From Amylostereum areolatum (lineage: Eukaryota; Basidiomycota; Agaricomycetes; Russulales; Stereaceae): DNA of 64,000 bases. This document shows, one piece after another, positions 23,646 to 34,563 of this stretch (the first letter of the stretch is position 1; each line of letters opens with the position of its first letter). The translations under genes and the position numbers were made by a program. Location: the NCBI GenBank assembly GCA_012932865.1, contig SAXG01000095.1:1-64000 (forward strand). The letters run 5' to 3'. The notes beneath the pieces are model-generated. The model made no database searches. It was given only the letters and a program-made list of their open reading frames with translations, and was not told the origin of the DNA.

Positions 23646-25165
23646 TTATCGCAGTAATGTGGCAACATCGTCAGTGGTATCGGAGTGGGAAGCATCGTCG
23701 AGGTCTCCTGATGAAGTGCTGCCCGCGTCGTCGGATGGTGGATTCTCGGATTCAAGGTCATCCTGGTCATCGTGGTCATCCTGGTCACTTGGCGAATGAG
23801 GAAATGCGCCGCCGTGGATAGAATGCGACCTCTGGTCGCGATGTCGTGATGTTCCGAGAGCAGCTCCCCGTAGCAGTCGGATGACTCTATACTCCATCGT
23901 GTTGTGCTCGTCATGGAAAACGAGAGACAGATTGGCCTCGAATCGACCAGGGCAGTGGGGTGCGAAAGACACGGCCACCAGTCGCGGTTCTCCTCGCTCA
24001 AACCATGAGTCACCACGGATGGCAGCAAAGAACCTTGAAATCTAATATGAGCGAACTGCTATGGGCGCCGAAAGAGCATGCCGACTCACGGATTGGATGC
24101 ATCTTCAGGTGCCTGAACCTCGATCTCTGCCAACCCTACTCTGTTAGTCCAAAGACGGTTTTCCACCTCGAGGAGTAAGGTGAGTTGTGGGAAGGACTCG
24201 TCGTTCGATTGCAGTACGGCGCCGAAGTCGAACCCTCGTTCGGCAGAAACGGATATCAAAGGCCCAAGTACCGTTGCATTAACGTCCGAGGGTGCTGGGG
24301 CAGGACTTTGTGATTGTACACTTTGCGGGAGACGCACAAACGGAGTTTCTGGTGGTGGCGGGTTTGGAGAAACTGGTCGTGTGAACGGGAGGGATGCTTG
24401 GGACGACGGTAGAGGAACCTCAGGCTCAAAAGCGATGCCGGAGGGTTGAGTACTAGGGTTTGCTTCAGTAGGAGCGGCAGCTTGATTGGATTTGCTCTGG
24501 ATGCTCGCTGAGTCTTGGACCTCAGCTCTGCCGAGAGCCTCGTCAAGCCATCCCTGGCGTGAATAATGTTGTGCGGAGACGAAGTGAATCTCGCTAAGAA
24601 ACGCTTCGACGTGTCTGTTGCACGCTTGACAATAGACGGAGTCCCGGGGTGGCGTGGGGGGCGGAGTGCCCGACTGCTGCCAGGCTACAGCTTCTCGATG
24701 CTGCTTCGAATTCGTGTGGAGCTGAAAAAAATCTTTGAACGCGTAAACGCGACAGACTTCGCAGAGACGAGCATTGGAAACAAAAAGTGGTAGATCCTCC
24801 ACGGCCGTGGACTGTGACTATCAATCGGTCAGAAGAATATCAGGATTCAGAAGGAGGCGGGCAATCCTACTCACGGTTCTGGATAAACCTTCAGCCCTGT
24901 CCAAATCTACGATGCTCTTGTCTGCTTGCGTGCTGTGTGACTCGCTCTGTCCTGCTGCTTCATGTGATCCAGAGAGCTTAGTCGACGAAGGACTTGAACC
25001 CCGCGCAACGATCTCTTTATGCTGCCATCCCTGCGTATGGGCTGCCATGTCTTCAGGCTGGAAAAACCTGCCGCAGGGTAGACATTTCCCAACATCGTGT
25101 CGATGCTTGCAACCTTGAACATGGCAGTTCCCCGTTCTGAGAGCGCTTATGCAGAATGGGGGCAT
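23646..25165 (-). pseudogene. N-terminal part of a MOV10/SDE3-like RNA helicase (truncated)
   Basis: Exon A, 25165-24875, encodes a CCCH finger (CISALRTGNCHVQGCKHRH) followed by a C2H2-like CLPCGRFF..H..QH. The intron is 24818-24874. Exon B, 24817 to about 24084, carries two more C2H2-like fingers (CEVCRVYAF...H...H and CQACNRHV...H) and the SAERGFDFG...QLTLLLEV segment. After a GTGAGT donor, exon C (about 24030-23646) starts FFAAIRGDSWFERGEPRLVAVSF and continues FEANLSLVFHDEHNTMEYRVIRLL. These are features of the region before the superfamily-1 helicase core in fungal MOV10/SDE3-like proteins, which act in RNA silencing. The protein then ends in an acidic tail with a stop at 23646. No helicase motifs follow, so the gene is a fragment. 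Family assignment rests on remembered resemblance. Confidence 0.5.
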
Positions 25166-26100
25166 AGAGAAAGGAGGGGTAGGAGTGTGGTATTTTGACA
25201 GTCCGAGGGACAGGAAGAGAGGAAGTGAAGAAGCGCCCGAGGATACCGCGTCTTGACCCGGCCAGCGTCAACCGAATGCTCTGATCCTGTTCCGGGTGCG
25301 CCGATGAGCGAGTGTAAGTATCATGCACGATGGCACGACAAGCAGTTGATGACAGTTCGCATTCTCTTAGGACTCAGAATGAGCACCCCCACTCGCCGTG
25401 TGGCAGGATACTCACCTCTCAAGCTCTCCAAAATCAGGAATACGCCGCAAACACTCTATTCCGGACCAGTTGACAATCCCATCACCTCCGGTGTCGCCGT
25501 ATCCAGCATAAAAAGGACCCCTATGCCACGGAATATCGTTCAGTACTTCCTTTAATCCTTATTCGAGTTGACTGCCAGACGTCGGGCTTACCCTATGACG
25601 CGAGCATCCCATTCTGGGAATAAGTAGGAAACCGCGCATTTCTCCTCTGTTACAAGCGGAGGCAACACCAAGGCGAACGAAATCGTGGTCTGGTCATAGA
25701 AAGTTGGTGGTGGGAGAAGTACGGACAAGTGAGGTCTCGCCGTGGTCGGCAGAAGCTTGCTCAAATCGGAGACCCAAGTTGTAGCTTCGACATACAGTAT
25801 TTAACATCCGTGAAGTTTGTGTGTACTTGTCAGTACTTAACAATATACGTCGTTGGAAGTAGAACCAGCCTGGACTGTCAACGTCGTCACGCGCGTTGGT
25901 GCGCTTGAAACCATATATGTATCTAGAGATTCTGAGTGATATCGAATCGAACGTCCTCGTGCGTCCTTCCAGCCCGTCTGGTATATCAGCCACGGCCCAC
26001 TACATCTCGTTCTGATTGGCTGGTCCTCCTGCCAGCCTTGCTCGAAGCGATCTCCACATCAGCAAATTGTCGAATTTTGTTTCACCTTGTTAAGCCATGT
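25166..26100. other. no supported gene
   Basis: Spans the 5' flank of the helicase-like fragment. Open frames such as 25253-25555 (plus) and 25694-25993 (minus) show no recognisable domain. Confidence 0.4.
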
Positions 26101-27400
26101 TTTTGCTGGTTTTGGTGTTGCACAATGTGCGAAACAGTGCGAAACAGTCAAAACATGCCAATGTGTCAACATGTCCCCAGGCCATGTCTGATTGCTCAAC
26201 ACGCATGAGTTGGCCAATGAACAGCCAATCTATACCCAATGAACACACAACTTAGAATCTCCAACAGTTATACAGGTTAGTAATAGCTGGCAACTTGGTA
26301 CAACAGTTCAACTCAGTTTGAATACATTCAAAACATCATCGATCGTCTATCAGAATCAAAACAAATTCCATTCAAAACAATGTAGGTATTCAATTCATAC
26401 TAGGTAATGTAAATATTGTAGGCAGTAGGGTGCGGAACGACGAGGGTGCGGGTGGAGAGACACGTGCGGGCGACAAGACAACGGGGGCAGGGGCGTCGAG
26501 AGCCAGGTGTTAGCATTGGGGGCCACGAGGCCGTCGGCGCTGGGGGCAACACGCGTTGGCATTGGCGGGCGACACGCGCGTGAGCGTTGGGGGATAACGA
26601 GACCGTAGGGAGTGACAAGGGCATGGGGAGATACGAGGGTGTGGGGGGCGATGAAGCCGTCGGCGGTGACGAGGCCATCGGCAGCGGGGACAACACGTGT
26701 CGCCATGGGGGCGATGGGTGCGGGCGTTGAGGGCGATGGGCGTGGGCATCGAGTGCGACGGTGAGATCGTTGGGGGGTGACGAGGCCGTGGGCCTTGTGG
26801 ATGACGAGGGCGCGGGGAGTGACGAGGGTGTGAGTAATGAGGGCGTGGGGGGTGGGGGTGACGCGCGTCGCCATGGGGTGACAAAGGCATTGGCATTGGG
26901 GGCAACGCGCATTGGCGTTGGGGGTGACACATGCGTTGGCGTGGAGGACGACGGGTGTGGGTGTTGAGGGTGGCGGCGAGGTCGTTGAGGGCGGCGGGGA
27001 AGTCATTGAAGGCAAGGGCGAGGGCGATGAGGGCAAGGGCGAGGGCGACGAGGGCAAGGGCGAGGGCGATGAGGGCGAGGGCGAGGGCGACGAAGGCAGC
27101 GGCAACGGCGACTAGGCCGGGGTCCCCAACGAACGACAGATTGTCGTGGTTGAAGACAAAGAGACGACACGGCGTCGAGCATCAACATAATTGAAGAGTC
27201 ACGTGACTATATGTATCCGAAATCCGCTAAGTCGTGATTTCACAAGTAATTGCATAGTTAACCAAATTACCTACTAAATTTACCAAGTATGAAAGTAAAC
27301 TTCTATAGTATATCCAAGAGAACTTCCAAGTCACACTTGTTTCAACAAGCTAGCCAGCCCAAGTGTAAATACTAAGTTATTGCTCATGTTGTTGGTGGAG
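26100..27400. mobile_element. minisatellite-bearing non-coding element (copy 1)
   Basis: The core at about 26420-27115 is a G-rich, degenerate repeat of 6-18 bp units such as GGCGACGAGGGC or GGGGGTGACGAGG. AT-rich arms with scattered CCAAG motifs flank it. The right arm (from TCACGTGACT, 27199, to GCTAAGTC) resembles the right arm of the element at 51909-53509 at 53317-53348. Long proline/serine frames in the core are composition artefacts. It probably arrived as a non-autonomous DNA transposon; termini were not resolved. Confidence 0.45.
26420..27115 (+). repeat. G-rich degenerate minisatellite
   Basis: Strong strand asymmetry (G-rich on plus). Near 27000-27110 the units GAGGGCAAGGGCGAGGGCGA repeat almost perfectly. 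Confidence 0.75.
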
Positions 27401-27530
27401 ATAGGAAGCCTGTTGCATAGAGTTCTCGTATTGTGTTCAAACCTGGGTAGTTTATGAGATATTGGTGTATTGTTGAGTACTCATCCTGGTTGGCACGTGT
27501 TTAGCCAACGTCACAACTGGTGACAACACC

Positions 27531-28500
27531 TCAACACCTCAAATACGGTCTCAACCATTCAAAACAACAAAACAAAATTCGACAAATTGCTGATGCAGCT
27601 TCCGAGGCGCAGGAATCTCCTTCTCCCTGGACGTCCTCAGGGTGTGGCTTCTGTCTGCGGTCACAACTTATTCGAGCTATTCCAGGAGCAGCTCCTCGTG
27701 GCACACAAAAGATCTTGTACTCCATTTTATTGTTCTCATTGTGAAAACCGAGCTGAAGCAAACCGACATCGAACCGGCCGACAGAAGGGAGGAACCCCTA
27801 CAGTCACTGCAGTAGCCGTGGCTCTCCAAGGCTCTCCCCACTCCATCCACACTGAGTAACCACAGATTTAAGCAGAGGGCCTGCGGGGTATAGGTTACTA
27901 CCAGCGCAGGTGTCAAGAACGACCGACTAAGGAATGCATCCAATAGCCTTCTAAGTCGCGACACAGGCAGTGGCTCAGAGGAAGGGGGAATCAGGGAACA
28001 AAGGGAGAACAGTACATTGCACTCTAAGCCGGTAAAGACTAGGAGGAAAGACTAAGGAACTAGATACATGCAGGCCAGCTATATATACTAGGGAGGGGAT
28101 GTGCACAGACCAAGGGGCACATCAGCGATGCCATCAAAGGGGATTGATCCACAGGTGTGAGATCAGATAGCACGAGAAAGCAAGGAAAAAGCGGAGCAAA
28201 AGGGCGAACCGTGACAGCAGGCGGGGCTCATGAATTTATACCAGCGCAGGCGGGGCTCATGAATTTACACAATGGACGCATCTTCAAGTGATCAACTCGG
28301 ATTGGATCGGTTGCACCCGACCTCCGCCAGCGTGAGCTTGCCCGCTCAAACAAGGCTAAGAGTAGGGTGAGTGGCTGGACGGACCCGTTATGGGATAGGA
28401 ATAAAGTGCCGAAGTGCAATCCTCGTTCAGAAGAGATATCAGCGTCAAAAGCCCGAATGCTATCCCTCTGACGCCCGCTGCTGGTGTTGAAACGGGGTTC
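27531..28500 (-). pseudogene. second, more decayed MOV10-like N-terminal fragment
   Basis: On the minus strand, about 28450-28380 gives SSERGLHFGTLFLSHNG...PLTLLLALFERAS, homologous to exon B of the fragment at 23646-25165. About 27770-27670 gives LGFHNENNKMEYKIFCVPRGAAPG, homologous to its exon C segment. Stops and frame changes separate them. It is a relic with no intact reading frame. Confidence 0.45.
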
Positions 28501-28819
28501 AAAAACTCTGAATTTCCACATTGTGGGAAATGTGGGAGCGAGAGCTTGGATGAGGCCGTGCCTCGAAGAGCTGTCCGTGTGGATGGGGTATGAGAAGGCG
28601 GTCAAAGATTCTTTGGGTCGAACACCGCGAAGCTCAAAAGTGTTATGTAACGGTAGATGTTGCAGCCTAACAGCAACAAACACAATGCACAAAGTCGCGC
28701 GACGCGATCCTCGAGGCTTACAACGGCCAAGTTCAATGTTCATACACGCCGCAACTCTTCCTCCGACTTATCTCTCTCTCTCTCCTTCACCACATGTGGC
28801 ATCAAGCAGTCAGTGTATA

Positions 28820-29239
28820 TGTCATGGATCGCTCCATTTCTCTCTTCATTTGCAGACCTCGTACACGCGACGTGTCACGGCACATGACTTTCCCTTGCAT
28901 CACATGCTTCAATGACGTCATTGCCTGGACTTCCGAGCAGGGTTCCGCATCCTTATCTATGACATCACTGCTCCGGACCTTCATCCTCCGCCCCATGACT
29001 CCTTTCCTATTGTTCCCCCCGCTCGCACCACTATCGCATCGCATCGCACCATCGTTCCCACTTGTATATAAGGACAGTGTTTCTCTTCCCTTTTCCCTAG
29101 ACTGTCCATCTCGTCATACGGTACTGTAGCGCACGTTGCACTACCCTAGACCCCGGCACTCTCGAATCTATTTCCTTCTCGCTCCGCCCATCGTCGCGAC
29201 TTAGGCGGTTCATCGGTCTCATAAACTGCGTTTCTGACA
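28820..29239 (+). mobile_element. solo LTR (420 bp) of the minus-strand gypsy family, TSD GTATA
   Basis: It starts TGTCATGGATC and ends TTTCTGACA. It is the same length as, and closely similar to, the LTRs at 34144-34563 and 40676-41095. The 5-bp duplication GTATA is at 28815-28819 and 29240-29244. A TATATAAG promoter box lies at 29065-29072. No internal region remains, as expected after LTR-LTR recombination. Confidence 0.9.
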
Positions 29240-29601
29240 GTATATGCTGCATCACTCCAATCTGTCTAACCCATCTTTTAGAAGGTATCCGGTACGTGAA
29301 TCTACCGTTGGGCTAAAAACACAAGCACGTAACTCAAGTAATATGCACATCCCTTAGAGGTCATCTCTGGCAATACACTTAATGTAAACCAGGATGGTCA
29401 GATAAAAAGATTACGTATAGTTGGATTGCACGTACCAGAGGAACCTGTGAGTGCCAAGTCCTTTGTTAGTACACTACGAGCGAGCCGCGGTTGACGGGAC
29501 CAGGCCGAGCCCCTCGTTGTTCCATACAAATCCTTTATTTAATTGCTATTTTCCCTTCAGAAGCCCAATCTAACGCATAACACGATTATAGCCTCTGGTT
29601 A

Positions 29602-30230
29602 ATGAAGGACGTTCAGAACTCACCAAACTTGTACTGGGAAATCATATCACCTTCTAAGATCCATGACGAAGGACCGGATAGACATACAGCGTCCTTTATT
29701 CGTGTCAAGCCTTCAACTGGAGATATCGAAGTCACCCATGAACTACTCCGTATTGGTTGGGCAGCGATGGTACCATGCACCCCAAGTCTCCCACCCGAGG
29801 AGAAAGAGCTTCGTGAGAAGTACCAGGCAGAGGCCAAAGACAAGAAATTAGGCATATGGAAGAGGCATAGACACAGCCATGTGGTCTCTCCTCTCGGGCC
29901 TCCGCCTTCTGAACTTCAAGGACGTATTTATGGTGTGTACCCCTCTGTCACGTCTCTCCATCATTTCTGAATAACCATCTCTCTCAGCCACCGTCATGGC
30001 CGTCTTAGACTCGACCACCCTCCGTGTGCGTTTCAAGGAGCATGAAATGAATCATGTCATACATATTCGTCTTGTTGGCGTCACTCCGCCCGTGGCGGCT
30101 TTTGAACCGTCCACGCCGCCATCAGCATACTTTGCCAATCAAGTATGTCTTCTTTATGGCACTGGCGCCTGTGGTGTCCGTCTAATCTGTCTCTCGATAG
30201 GCATATTCCTTCGCCTCTGGTTTGATCTAG
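29602..30230 (+). pseudogene. truncated Tudor-SN (SND1)-like staphylococcal-nuclease-domain protein
   Basis: The model is join(29602..29932, 29988..30142, 30201..30230), with introns of 55 and 58 nt. The first part resembles the end of an SN-like domain: VTHELLRIGWAAMVP, then EEKELREKYQAEAKDKKLGIWK. It is followed by the linker and start of the next SN domain: ATVMAVLDSTTLRVRF...HIRLVGVTPP. Tandem SN domains in this spacing are typical of Tudor-SN/SND1, a RISC-associated RNA-binding nuclease-like protein. The full protein is near 900 aa; only about 170 aa remain. The upstream part and everything after the second domain start are missing. Confidence 0.55.
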
Positions 30231-32167
30231 ACTCGAACCAGTACCTGAATCGAGCCGGCGGTAACAGCACGTCGATGCAGGGACTGGAGTCCTTGACGCG
30301 TGAGTGAGTAGAGTGGAAGTTTCTTCCCACGATAAGTCGAGAATTAGCGAAATTCACTTCGTGCGCACGTGGCCACTTGTAGCTGCATCCTCCTCTTGCG
30401 TCCTTCTGGTTCATTCCCTCGCCGTCTGTACTTGCCTTCTGTACCGCTCGACATTATTTAATATATATGAACCCATGGTGACCCTCCTCCCTGTTTCCCC
30501 ATCACTGACAGCTTTCAGAGACCCCGGCAGAGATACTTTTTACCCCGGCCCCCTCCCTGTCTCAGTGTCGGCTCCGCCATGTCTAGGGGTTTCCGTGCTA
30601 GCAAAAGGAGGGAGTATCCGACTCTCTCCCGCTTTCTCTGCTTATCATGCCTCGAGAAGTCGTTCCCTTGGACGAAGCTCGACTCACAGAGGCCGAGCGG
30701 CGACTTTGTGAAGCATTCAACATACCTGGACTTCGCTGCTTCCAACAGCAAGCCGGGCAGCATGTTCTTCAAGGTCAAAGTGTCATCCTCGACGTTCCTA
30801 CAGGGGCTGGGAAGACCTTCGCTTTTCTATTTCCTTTGTTCTATCACTGGTGGCCCGGCAACAACGATCCTCAAGTGCAGAAGAGTTTGTTGACCATCAG
30901 TCCCCTGGTAGCTCTCATGGAAGAGCAGGTGTGTTTACGTTGTATATTTAGGGGCTACATCTCTAAGATATTTCCAGGCGGCCCTGCTCAACGCTCACAG
31001 AATCCCCACCGTCGCTATACATTCAAAATGCCAAAATATCGACGTGCTTATGACTGTATGTGTCCACCTTGACCGTTGTGATCGCTTTCGCGCGTGTTCA
31101 CATCATCTGGTCACAGAATCTTGCCCAGAACAGGTACCGTGTCGCTTTCATCGGACCAGAGACCGCGTTGGGCAACTTGTTTGGCAGCATAGTCTTGAGG
31201 TCAGAGGACTTTCGGGACGCGTGCATATGCCTCATCATTGATGAAGCACATGCGGTTTCCGAGTGGGGAACGGACAATTTTCGCCCTGAGTTTAGAGAGC
31301 TCGGTGCACTCCGTTCGAGTCTCAAACTGGGGACACCGGTGCTAGCATGCTCGGCCACACTCCCCGCCGCAATAATAGCAGACATCCAACAGAGGCTGAG
31401 GCTGGAATCGGACTCCGTGCGTGTTCAGGTGTCAAACAGGAAGCCCAACATCACCTTGTCGGTGCGGACGATGCAACATCCCGAGGACAGCCTCGCCGAT
31501 CTTCTCGTGCTCATCCCAGTCAATGCAACTGCACCGGAAGATATCCCGGTAACCCTTGTCTACGTCAACAACCGCGTGGATGCAGAAGCGATTCAAGACT
31601 TTGTTCGGCGACATCTGCCTGAATCAATCCCAGACGAAGTGGTGGAGTTCTACCATCGCTTCATTGACGATGATGACAAAGCTCGCATTCTGCAAAGCCT
31701 GTCTGAATCGCGCATCCGCATTGTTCCCGCCACGGACGCGTTGGGCTGGGTACGTAGTATATAACCTTCTCCTTGTTGAATACCATCTGACGAGCGTGTA
31801 GGGAATGGATCTACGGAATATCACTCGTGTCATCCTATGGAAGGCGCCGAAAACATTTTGCTCCCTGGTCCAGAAGCTCGGTCGCTGTGCGCGCAACCCA
31901 ACACAATCCGGAGAGGGCATACTATACGTATCGGCCGCCTACTATCGCAAGTGTGTCACCTCGCTCACAGGGACCAACTCTGAAGATACGGCCATGGGGC
32001 CGGCGGCGGCGGATGCTCTGCCCGCACAAGGTCATCAGCCTGCACCGACAAACGAGGGGGATGTTGATGGGATCCGTGTAGAGACAATGGCTGAAGAGTT
32101 GATGAGTGCAGTGCATGGCCGGAGTGCAAGGGCAGCAGCATATGAAGGACAGCTCGTAACGCGTGAC

Positions 32168-32170
32168 TAG
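32168..32170 (+). other. premature TAG in the RecQ-bromodomain gene
   Basis: In frame with exon 4 (31802-32249). The conserved LYLARYVATEHCRRIPWDEFF continues in the same frame directly after it. One G-to-T change from GAG would explain it. Confidence 0.7.
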
Positions 32171-32938
32171 CTATATCTTGCGCGCTACGTTGCTACGGAG
32201 CATTGTCGACGTATTCCTTGGGACGAGTTTTTTGAGAATGGTAGCAAAGGTGCGTAACTTCTTGAATGTGCATTCTCCTTGCACTCATGGGTTCGGATTA
32301 GAGTCTCTCGCCAACATTGATGCGACATCCCATTCACAGGGTTGTGACAATTGTTGCCCACGCGAGTTCATTGGCAATGTCATTGAGTTGGATGACCCAT
32401 TCAAGCGCACAGCCGGACGCCGAGCGCAGAGCCCTCCCGATGTTCAGGCGGCTGCATTGAATGTGCTCAAGGATCTGCGTGCAGCCATTGTCATACGAGA
32501 TTGGCCCAATCAAAGCTTAGTGACTGGCCGCTTGGTCATGAGTGACACAGTGGTGGCTGGGCTTGCGTCAGGCGCAAGTTTTTTGAACACGATGGGCGAT
32601 GTTGAGGCTCGTGTTCACTGGCACTGGGTGCTGAAATATGGACAGGAGGTGCTTACTGCACTGCAAGTGATGATGCGCAATTCGTTCCCTGCGATGCTAG
32701 CTCCACCCGAAGATGACATTGGATCAGGCCCACGTACAGGACAGGCTACCCATGGTGATGGAAGGAAGATGCGTGAAGAGCTCAAAAAGGTTTATTTGGG
32801 CTGTATTGAACGAGTTCGTGTGTTGACCGCATCCGATGGACACAAGCGTGCTTCGCACTTTGAACATCTTCCCCCCAAGAATGTACGTCCGTCTATCTTG
32901 CCGTGTGAAACCAGTCGTAACATGCATGAAAATGAAAG

Positions 32939-33212
32939 CACCATCCCGACTACTATGCAACTATTGAAAAGCCGATCGCAATATCAGGAATCCGTGCCCG
33001 TATCGCTCTAGTTCGCGATGGATACCACTCCCTAGGTGCATTCCTTGCAGACTGGCTAACCATGTTTGACAATGCACACGAGATTCATGAGGAAGGCTCT
33101 CAGGTCTGGTATGATTCACTTGAACTCCAGCAGGTGGTCACCGAGTATCTCCTTGCTCATGCTCGTCAAAACCCGGAGTTACCTGGTGCCACATCACTCG
33201 TTATGCATAACA
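32939..33212 (+). other. bromodomain-coding exon of the RecQ fusion
   Basis: Encodes the ZA-loop end, helix A-C region and the Asn-containing NAHEIHEEGS segment. Bromodomains bind acetyl-lysine in histones through a conserved Asn in this region. Confidence 0.65.
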
Positions 33213-33531
33213 GTACGTGGTATTGGTGCACGTGGACATGTTTATATCACTTATGTTGCGAACGTAGGTGGCTCGCACCCGAGAACGGGCGCAACCTGAA
33301 TGTGCAATCGACATTGCACCGAGGACACGACTTCCGGATGGTCACATGACCACGTGCAGGGACCCTCCGCGAGATGTATACGAGTTCCACAGCAAAAGAC
33401 ACCTTAAACTAAAATACAGCCGTGCTTAACTAGACCAGTATTACCTTTACATATAATCCATATGATTCTCAACCTTGTTCCAGTCCGTCCCCACCAAGTT
33501 TTAAGTTATATAAGATACAGAACTAGCTAGC

Positions 33532-34143
33532 TCAGTCATACAGATCATCCCCGAGAATGTCCAAGTCCTCCATCATCTCAATGGCCCTCGCTAGGATGTT
33601 ACTTCCCAGATCATAGAACTCCTCGTCATCCACCGCAAGGTCAGCTTCCATTGGCCGGTCATCAAGGCCATCATCATCCTGCACATCTTCGTCATGGACT
33701 CCTTCTGGTGCCACCGCCCCTGAAGGGTGTGAGGTAGGGGGTACAGGCTGTTCAGAGAGGATGCTCTCGTTGGGGCCTGCTAGGTTCGTGGGCAATACAG
33801 TCGTCGTTTTCGCATACCGCGCACGACGGGGGTCCTGACGAAATGCGTGAAAGGCCTTGGGTTGATTTGCGTAGTCGGCACCATGGTGGAACATATCGTG
33901 CACGGGCGGAACAAAGGTTTGCGCTGGCCGGTTGTGCACATATTCCTGGAGCCTTCCGTGCTTGAGCTCGTCGGCCAACTCCCGAACCTCGTTCTGACTG
34001 GCGGGTGTTGAGTGGTGAATTCCATAATCCGGTATCTTGAACGCCTTGTGAACGGTCCGCATTGCATCGCGCAACGTGAAGATACAGACCGTTATCATAG
34101 ACAACCATTTCCAGCTTTTGTTTACACCTTTCGCCGTGTACAT
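33532..34143 (-). pseudogene. C-terminal fragment of a DUF6589-like protein
   Basis: The minus-strand frame begins inside the LTR and continues as KSWKWLSMITVCIFTLRDAMRTV...HSTPASQNEVRELADELKHGRLQEY, then an acidic tail to a stop at 33532. The pattern matches the end of DUF6589 proteins that are widespread, and often transposon-linked, in agaricomycetes. The upstream part was severed by the gypsy insertion at 34144 and is not seen elsewhere in the window. Confidence 0.45.
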
Positions 34144-34563
34144 TGTCAGAAACACAGTTTATGAGACCGATGAACCGCCTAAGTCGCGACGATGGGAGGA
34201 GCGAGAAGAAAATAGATTCGAGAGTGCCGGGGTCTAGGGTAGTGCAACGTGCGCTACAGTACCGTATGACGAGATGGACAGTCTAGGGAAAAGGGAAGAG
34301 AAACACTGTCCTTATATACAAGTGGGAACGATGGTGCGATGCGATGCGATAGTGGTGTGAGCGGGGGGAACAATAGGAAAGGAGTCATGGGGCGGAGGAC
34401 GAAGGTCCGGAGCAGTGATGTCATAGATAAGGATGCGGAACCCCGCTCGGAAGTCCGGGCAATGACGTCATTGAAGCATGTGATGCAAGGGAAAGTCATG
34501 TGCCGTGACACGTCGCGTGTACGAGGTCTGCAAACGAAGAGAGAAATGGAGCGATCCGTGACA
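34144..34563 (-). mobile_element. 3' LTR of the minus-strand gypsy element
   Basis: 420 bp, TGTCACGGATC...TTTCTGACA read on the minus strand. Same family as the solo LTRs at 28820-29239 and 40676-41095. Confidence 0.9.

Larger units (their letters stand above)
30647..33299 (+). pseudogene. RecQ-type DNA helicase fused to a bromodomain, with one in-frame stop
   Basis: The model is join(30647..30928, 30978..31055, 31117..31749, 31802..32249, 32302..32882, 32939..33212, 33268..33299), 775 codons; six GT-AG introns of 49-61 nt keep the frame. Helicase motifs are DVPTGAGKTFAF (Walker A), LIIDEAHAVSEWG (Walker B/DEAH), ACSATLPA, VTLVYVNNRVDAE and TDALGWGMDLRNI...QKLGRCAR (motif VI). A RecQ-type zinc region follows (EHCRRIPWDEFF and GCDNCCP). 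Next is the WPNQSLVTGRLVMSD...GQEVL C-terminal segment. Then, in the same exon chain, comes a bromodomain (FEHLPPKN, then HHPDYYATIEKPIAISGIRARI...YHSLGAFLADWLTMFDNAHEIHEEGSQVW). The only lesion is TAG at 32168-32170 between RD and LYLARYV, where relatives suggest Glu (GAG). The fusion is supported by a continuous frame from 32302 to 32882. Confidence 0.75.

Noticed and set aside
26395..27105. A 236-codon Pro/Ser-rich minus-strand frame
   Set aside because: It is the translation of a G-rich minisatellite; several frames are open at once and no domain or splice signal is present.
32250..32339. A frameshift at the RecQ zinc-region intron
   Set aside because: An acceptor at 32301 (GGATTAG) instead of 32339 restores the frame through ESLANIDATSHSQGCDNC, so no frameshift is needed.
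34254..34511. Small frames in the 420-bp LTRs (also at 28794-29129 and 40728-40985)
   Set aside because: LTR sequence; conservation is due to repeat copies, not to coding function.
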